From Minisyncoccota bacterium (lineage in GTDB: Bacteria > Verrucomicrobiota > Lentisphaeria > Oligosphaerales > MVZH01), in contig JAIPIM010000135.1 of the NCBI GenBank assembly GCA_021734725.1, positions 1 to 10,322 of the forward strand: a DNA stretch of 10,322 bases, in the 5' to 3' direction. The position numbers and the translations under genes were made by a program. This document shows positions 7,133-10,322 of the stretch, one piece after another. Positions within the stretch are counted from its first letter, which is position 1. Each line of letters begins with the position of its first letter. The notes below the pieces were generated by a model. The model made no database searches, was not told the origin of the DNA, and was given only the letters and a program-made list of their open reading frames with translations.

Positions 7133-7180
7133 AAGAGCTGTGCAGCGCCCCCTTCAGCAGGCGGCCCTGGGCAGCTTTTT
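7133..7180 (+). terminator. Intrinsic terminator ending the ribosomal cluster
   Basis: Pairing by hand, 7136-7152 folds against 7160-7176. AGCTG/CAGCT closes the base, followed by a GT wobble, CAG/CTG, GCC/GGC and CC/GG, with three mismatches and a 7-base loop TTCAGCA. The stem extends outward as AAG (7133-7135) against the first Ts of TTTTT (7176-7180), followed by CTGTTTT. A GC-rich hairpin with a T run is the classic rho-independent layout. It lies about 95 bases after rpsS. A smaller GCCCC/GGGGC stem (7051-7055 with 7066-7070) lies in between and lacks a T run. Confidence 0.75.
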
Positions 7181-7208
7181 CTGTTTTAGTCCGCGCAGTG
7201 CGTGAATC

Positions 7209-7237
7209 GTCACATTGCCGTCTTGTGATCGTAATAT
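7209..7237 (+). promoter_or_regulatory. Weak promoter candidate before the phosphodiesterase gene
   Basis: GTCACA (7209-7214) and TAATAT (7232-7237) are 17 bases apart, each matching 4 of 6 consensus bases. A promoter is expected here because a terminator lies just upstream and the next gene starts at 7299. The match itself is weak. The rest of the 259-base gap between rpsS and 7299 holds only the terminator and small stems; I see no remnant of rplV in it. Confidence 0.3.
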
Positions 7238-7298
7238 AACTGCCCATTACTGCCGGTATTACGGAACGACAGTGGGGTGTGTGGAAGGAAAGGATGCG

Positions 7299-8591
7299 AT
7301 GACGTCCCGCCCTCGAATAGTCGTGATCAGTGTTGCTGCGCTGAGTCATTCACTGACCGAAGAACACGCGGCTCTCACCGAACAGTTGCCGCTCGCATTC
7401 AAGCCGTTGCAGCCGGTTTTCCCGGCCGTTACTTGCACAGCCCAGGCGACGATGCGCACGGGAACTGGTCCGGAACGCCATGGAATGATCTGCAATGGCT
7501 TGTTTGAACGACGCTTGTGCACCACTGAATTCTGGAATCAATCCGCACATCTCGTATCCGGTCCGCGCATATGGGATGACTTCCGGCGGGCCGGGGGTAC
7601 GGTGGGGACCCTGTTCTGGCAGCAGAGCCTGGGGGATGCCGTGGACCTTGTCCTTTCTCCGGCGCCCATTCACAAGCATTCCGGAGGCATGATTCAGGAT
7701 TGCTACAGTCAACCCGCGGAATTGTATGCGGAACTCTGTACACGGCTCGGCCGCCGCTTCAATCTCGCTCACTATTGGGGGCCCCTTGCTTCGTTTAAAG
7801 CTACCCGGTGGATCGTGCAAGCCACAAAGGCGGTGATGGCGTCCAGCCATGCCCCCGACCTCCTGCTGACGTATCTTCCTCACCTGGATTATGTGCTCCA
7901 GCGACGGGGGCCGGATGATCGGCGGTCAGTTGGGAAAGCCTACGAACACGTGGTCGCCGCCCTCCGGGAACTGATTGCCGCGGCGCACCGAAAGAAGTAC
8001 GATGTCATCATCGCGGGGGACTACGGGATAACCCCGGCACGACGTGTAGCTTTTCCCAACAAACGTCTGCGGGACGCAGGCTTTTTTCGTGTTCGTAAGG
8101 TTGACAGACGCGTATACCCGGACCTCTTTGCCAGTACTGCATTCTGCCTGGTGGATCACCAGGTGGCGCATGTGTACGTGCGGGACAAAGGTCAGATCGA
8201 TGATGTGCGCCAGTGCCTGGAGGATTGTGACGGGGTGGCGGACGTGCTGGATCACCATGCGGTCGATCATCCCAACAGCGGTGAATTGATCCTGGTCGCC
8301 GCACCCGGAGCATGGTTCGCGTACTCGTGGTGGTCGGATGCCGAGCGCCCCCCGGACTATGCCGAACACGTCGATATCCATAATAAAATTGGGTTTGACC
8401 CCTGCGAGCTATTCTTCGGGCGGCTCCTGCCTCCGGGCATCAGCCTGAATGCCGCAAAGATTCGTGGAACTCACGGGAGAGCGGATACGCCCGTTGCGAT
8501 GGCCACCGACATTGAGCTGCCGCCTGACACGAAAACGTGCCTTGCCCTGAGTCTCGCTCTGAAACAGAAACTGTCCAATGCCGTTGCTTGA
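7299..8591 (+). CDS. Alkaline phosphatase superfamily protein (type I phosphodiesterase/nucleotide pyrophosphatase-like)
   Basis: This is a 430-residue protein of the type I phosphodiesterase/nucleotide pyrophosphatase family. The nucleophile region is PVFPAVTCTAQATMRTG, with Thr45 the likely nucleophile, then GPERHGMICNG. Later landmarks are YLPHLDYVLQRRGPD (Asp197), AGDYGITP (Asp241), VDHQVAHVYVR (286-291), HVDIHNKIGFDP (357-368) and GTHGR (His393). Some metal-ligand positions of classical members are changed: the DH pair reads DY, and the early DG motif reads AA. I recall this pattern from a divergent subfamily that includes EboF-like proteins of ebo clusters, but no other ebo gene is visible. 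It has no signal peptide or membrane segment, so it is probably cytoplasmic. ATG 7299, behind GGAAGGAAAGGA (7283-7294), is preferred over upstream TTG 7215. Substrate unknown. Confidence 0.85.
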   Translation: MTSRPRIVVISVAALSHSLTEEHAALTEQLPLAFKPLQPVFPAVTCTAQATMRTGTGPERHGMICNGLFERRLCTTEFWNQSAHLVSGPRIWDDFRRAGGTVGTLFWQQSLGDAVDLVLSPAPIHKHSGGMIQDCYSQPAELYAELCTRLGRRFNLAHYWGPLASFKATRWIVQATKAVMASSHAPDLLLTYLPHLDYVLQRRGPDDRRSVGKAYEHVVAALRELIAAAHRKKYDVIIAGDYGITPARRVAFPNKRLRDAGFFRVRKVDRRVYPDLFASTAFCLVDHQVAHVYVRDKGQIDDVRQCLEDCDGVADVLDHHAVDHPNSGELILVAAPGAWFAYSWWSDAERPPDYAEHVDIHNKIGFDPCELFFGRLLPPGISLNAAKIRGTHGRADTPVAMATDIELPPDTKTCLALSLALKQKLSNAVA

Positions 8592-8666
8592 ATAAGCGAC
8601 CGGCGGGAATTAACGTAAACAGGTTAGCGCTGGCGAATCGGGACACCGACACGTTTGCATGAGCTC

Positions 8667-9491
8667 ATGAATACTATGTACGATGACTGCACATCAGCCT
8701 CAGTCAGGGGTTGTGGACTGCCGCCTCGCGGACGGCGCCATGGGGTGCGCACGAGGCCGTTCGCACGCGTGGCGGCCTGCGCACTCATTGGTGCCGTGGC
8801 GTTGGTCAATCTGTCGTGCAATCCGACAGCTGCCATAGGCGATAAGAATCCGTTCTATATCAAAGGTGTAAAACTGCGGCAACAGCACGCATACCGGGGA
8901 GCGGCGGAAGCTTTCGAGCAATGTGTTCGTCTGACGCCTGAAGCAGCCGCTGCGCACCTGCAACTGGCCATGCTGTACGATGATCATCTGGACCAGCCGG
9001 TGAAGGCGATTGTACACTACCAAACGTACTTGGCGCTTGAACCGGAAGGCGAGAATGCCGCTGTGGCTCGGCGATCCCTGACCCGTGTACAACGAAAGTA
9101 CCTGCAGACGTTGAGCGAACGGTACATGCCGGAAAAGCAGAACACGGCCCCTGAGCCTGATCTTCAGGCATCACGGGAACTCCAGCGGCTGCGGCAGGAG
9201 AAGGCTTTCCTGCAACAGCGACTTAAACAGCTGAACAGTCGCCTTCAAGCTGCCCGGCGGGAACTCTCGCGGTTGAAGAACAACCCGACAGAGGCGGCAG
9301 TCGACCGGATGCCCGGCAACGATAACAGATCTTTCGTCCCCCCCCGGCGGAGGAACCAGACACCGTATACAGTGTGCGGAAAGGCGATACGCTCAGCGCC
9401 ATATCGCGACGGTTTTACGACTCCGCGCGTTTCTGGCCGGCACTCAAGGATTACAACCGCGATGCCTTTGAGGAAACCGGTGGAACTCTGA
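8667..9491 (+). CDS. TPR and coiled-coil envelope protein, likely frameshifted before a LysM domain
   Basis: From ATG 8667 the frame gives 274 residues. A basic stretch (RTRPFARV) precedes a hydrophobic segment (AACALIGAVALVNLS) and Cys51, like a secretion signal with a poor lipobox, so lipoprotein status is uncertain. Residues about 62-128 resemble TPR repeats (AYRGAAEAFEQCVRLTPEAA; HLDQPVKAIVHYQTYLALEP). Residues about 168-206 form a charged coiled coil (LQRLRQEKAFLQQRLKQLNS). After about residue 225 the sequence is low quality (RRRNQTPYTVCGK) and ends at TGA 9489-9491, while a good LysM domain runs in the -1 frame. The start is unclear: TTG 8655, ATG 8676 and GTG 8745 (directly before the signal-like segment) are also possible, and none has a strong ribosome-binding site. 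The likely role is a cell-envelope or peptidoglycan-associated scaffold. Confidence 0.75.
   Translation: MNTMYDDCTSASVRGCGLPPRGRRHGVRTRPFARVAACALIGAVALVNLSCNPTAAIGDKNPFYIKGVKLRQQHAYRGAAEAFEQCVRLTPEAAAAHLQLAMLYDDHLDQPVKAIVHYQTYLALEPEGENAAVARRSLTRVQRKYLQTLSERYMPEKQNTAPEPDLQASRELQRLRQEKAFLQQRLKQLNSRLQAARRELSRLKNNPTEAAVDRMPGNDNRSFVPPRRRNQTPYTVCGKAIRSAPYRDGFTTPRVSGRHSRITTAMPLRKPVEL
9338..9345 (+). repeat. Homopolymer of eight C at the frame break
   Basis: Eight consecutive C bases lie in the TPR-protein gene. The zero frame reads GTC CCC CCC CGG. One extra C, or a -1 slip on C_CCC_CCC, moves the reading into the LysM frame. Such tracts are classic sites of slipped-strand mutation, polymerase or ribosome slippage, and sequencing error. 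Confidence 0.9.
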
Positions 9492-9535
9492 TCCCGGGCA
9501 TGACATTGCGGGTGCCGCCCAAAGAGAAGCTGTAA
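9338..9535 (+). pseudogene. LysM domain in the -1 frame, displaced 3' end of the TPR protein gene
   Basis: Read in the frame starting at 9338, this stretch encodes a Pro/Glu-rich linker, then VYSVRKGDTLSAISRRFY, DSARFWPALKDYNRDAF, and IPGMTLRVPPKEKL before TAA 9533-9535. YSVRKGDTLSAIS with a later N and IPG.TLRVP is a typical LysM peptidoglycan-binding domain at a protein C-terminus. It has no start codon or ribosome-binding site of its own and continues directly from the coiled-coil region across the C8 tract. It is therefore best taken as the true C-terminus of the upstream gene, giving about 289 residues from ATG 8667 after repair. The next gene starts 16 bases after this TAA, with its AGGAGGT immediately behind it, the normal spacing for adjacent genes. 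Whether the break is real, programmed or a sequence error cannot be told from one copy. Confidence 0.8.
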
Positions 9536-9551
9536 ACCCAGGAGGTCACCC

Positions 9552-10130
9552 ATGTGCGCCAAATTCCTCAGTGACCAACTCATGAAGTCCATGAAATTCA
9601 GACCCGGACATTCAAGAACGAACGAGGTGCCGGCACCTCCGGACAACGATGCGGTGGCCACGGGGGAAAAACCGGAGGAGCTCGAGCAGCTGTTGCGAAA
9701 GGAAGATGAAGAAACGCGCGCCGTGGTGGCGCGGCGGGACATCAACGAAACGCGTCGCCGAAGGAGCGAAGTGCTCAACCTGCTGGATACAACCGCACAG
9801 GATCTTGCCCGGGAGAAACAGTTCTTCGACGAAAAATTAAGGCTGTTCGCGGAGCTTGCCGAACAATTGCGCGAGCACCCCGATGAGTTTGACACCTCTG
9901 AATTGCTTGATGTCAAGCGCAAGGTGCGTTCCGCCAACCTCGAGGTGGCCAAGTTCGTGCGCGAAACGACCGCAACGCCGGATGACAATACGCGGGACAA
10001 TCTGCCGCGCGGGTATTCCTGGGGGCGACTGGCCCTGCTCGGACTGGGAATCACCTGGCCGCTCATCGCGGTCATTGTCGCAAGTGTCGCGATTCTGGTG
10101 ATCGTGCTCCATTCCCTCTTCAGCGTGTAA
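9552..10130 (+). CDS. Unrecognised protein with coiled coil and C-terminal membrane helix
   Basis: I do not recognise a family for this 192-residue protein. The first 40 residues are polar and probably disordered. Residues about 42-140 are highly charged and helical (PEELEQLLRKEDEETRAVVA; LAREKQFFDEKLRLFAELAE), consistent with a coiled coil. A Gly/Asp/Asn linker follows. Residues about 158-189 form one long hydrophobic stretch (LLGLGITWPLIAVIVASVAI onward), ending almost at the C-terminus. The pattern suggests a tail-anchored or single-span inner-membrane protein with a cytoplasmic coiled coil. A strong AGGAGGT (9540-9546) lies 5 bases before the ATG, and the gene starts 16 bases after the LysM frame stop, so it is likely cotranscribed with the TPR-LysM gene. 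Function unknown. Confidence 0.8.
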   Translation: MCAKFLSDQLMKSMKFRPGHSRTNEVPAPPDNDAVATGEKPEELEQLLRKEDEETRAVVARRDINETRRRRSEVLNLLDTTAQDLAREKQFFDEKLRLFAELAEQLREHPDEFDTSELLDVKRKVRSANLEVAKFVRETTATPDDNTRDNLPRGYSWGRLALLGLGITWPLIAVIVASVAILVIVLHSLFSV

Positions 10131-10153
10131 CGCTTGCTCCACAAAGGGTCTTC

Positions 10154-10322
10154 ATGAATATCATTTATTTCAACCCGGACGAAATGCGCGCCGATCTGCT
10201 GGGGTGTTACGGCCACGAACTGGCCAGGACACCGAATATTGACCGGCTGGCGAGTCGGGGCGTCCGCTTCGAACAGTGTCATGTCCAGCACACTGTGTGT
10301 ACGCCGTCACGCTGCAGTTTTA
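10154..10322 (+). CDS. Type I sulfatase, N-terminal part (3' truncated by window)
   Basis: The first 56 codons are present. NIIYFNPDEMRADLLGCYGH, TPNIDRLASRGVRFEQCH and VCTPSR are the N-terminal hallmarks of formylglycine-dependent sulfatases. Cys49 in CTPSR (codon 10298-10300) is the residue that an FGE- or anSME-type enzyme would oxidise to formylglycine. The metal-binding DD of many arylsulfatases reads DE here (Asp9-Glu10), a variant I recall in polysaccharide-type sulfatases. No signal peptide is seen at this start, which would suggest a cytoplasmic enzyme. AAAGGG (10143-10148) lies 5 bases upstream and the gap to the previous gene is 23 bases. Substrate cannot be told from this fragment. 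Confidence 0.88.
   Translation, partial: MNIIYFNPDEMRADLLGCYGHELARTPNIDRLASRGVRFEQCHVQHTVCTPSRCSF

Noticed and set aside
8588..8616. TTGAAT-17-TAACGT as a promoter for the TPR protein gene
   Set aside because: The -10 matches only 3 of 6 bases; too weak to annotate, though the spacing is right.
9245..10291. Long antisense open frame of 348 residues on the - strand
   Set aside because: It is Ser/Arg-rich low-complexity sequence lying opposite three well-supported + strand genes, the usual shadow of GC-rich coding sequence. No domain was recognised.

Overview
The window looks like bacterial chromosome with all recognisable genes on the + strand. From 1 to 7039 it is a ribosomal/translation super-operon: the 3' end of rpoC, then rpsL, rpsG, fusA, rpsJ, rplC, rplD, rplW, rplB and rpsS. 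From 7299 to the end it is an accessory region: an alkaline-phosphatase-superfamily phosphodiesterase, a TPR/coiled-coil envelope protein whose C-terminal LysM domain lies in a shifted frame, a small membrane protein of unknown function, and the 5' end of a type I sulfatase. The sulfatase and the general flavour of the proteins suggest a member of the Planctomycetes-Verrucomicrobia-Chlamydiae group (for example Kiritimatiellota, Lentisphaerota or Verrucomicrobiota). That is inference from sequence character; no taxonomic search could be run.

The first part joins the str group (rpsL-rpsG-fusA) directly to the S10 group (rpsJ onward). No tuf lies between them, and the gap is only 8 bases. A good sigma70-type promoter candidate sits between rpoC and rpsL. 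A 172-base gap between rpsL and rpsG holds two inverted repeats, one with perfect 13-base arms, where Escherichia coli carries the S7 autoregulatory site. From fusA to rpsS the genes are 35 bases or less apart or overlap, mostly with clear Shine-Dalgarno sequences, so they are probably translated from one message. The usual S10 order continues with rplV, rpsC, rplP and so on, but here the cluster stops after rpsS at a strong intrinsic terminator and unrelated genes follow.

The most interesting points are: an arginine at S12 residue 88, a replacement known to give streptomycin resistance in other bacteria; the early end of the S10 cluster; the rpsL-rpsG inverted repeats; and a run of eight C bases in the TPR protein gene, exactly where a -1 shift or one extra C would join the ORF to an intact LysM domain. 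No CRISPR array, tRNA, rRNA, insertion sequence or phage gene was seen. I do not see convincing evidence of a wholly new multi-gene system. The accessory genes are at most a loose envelope-related neighbourhood.
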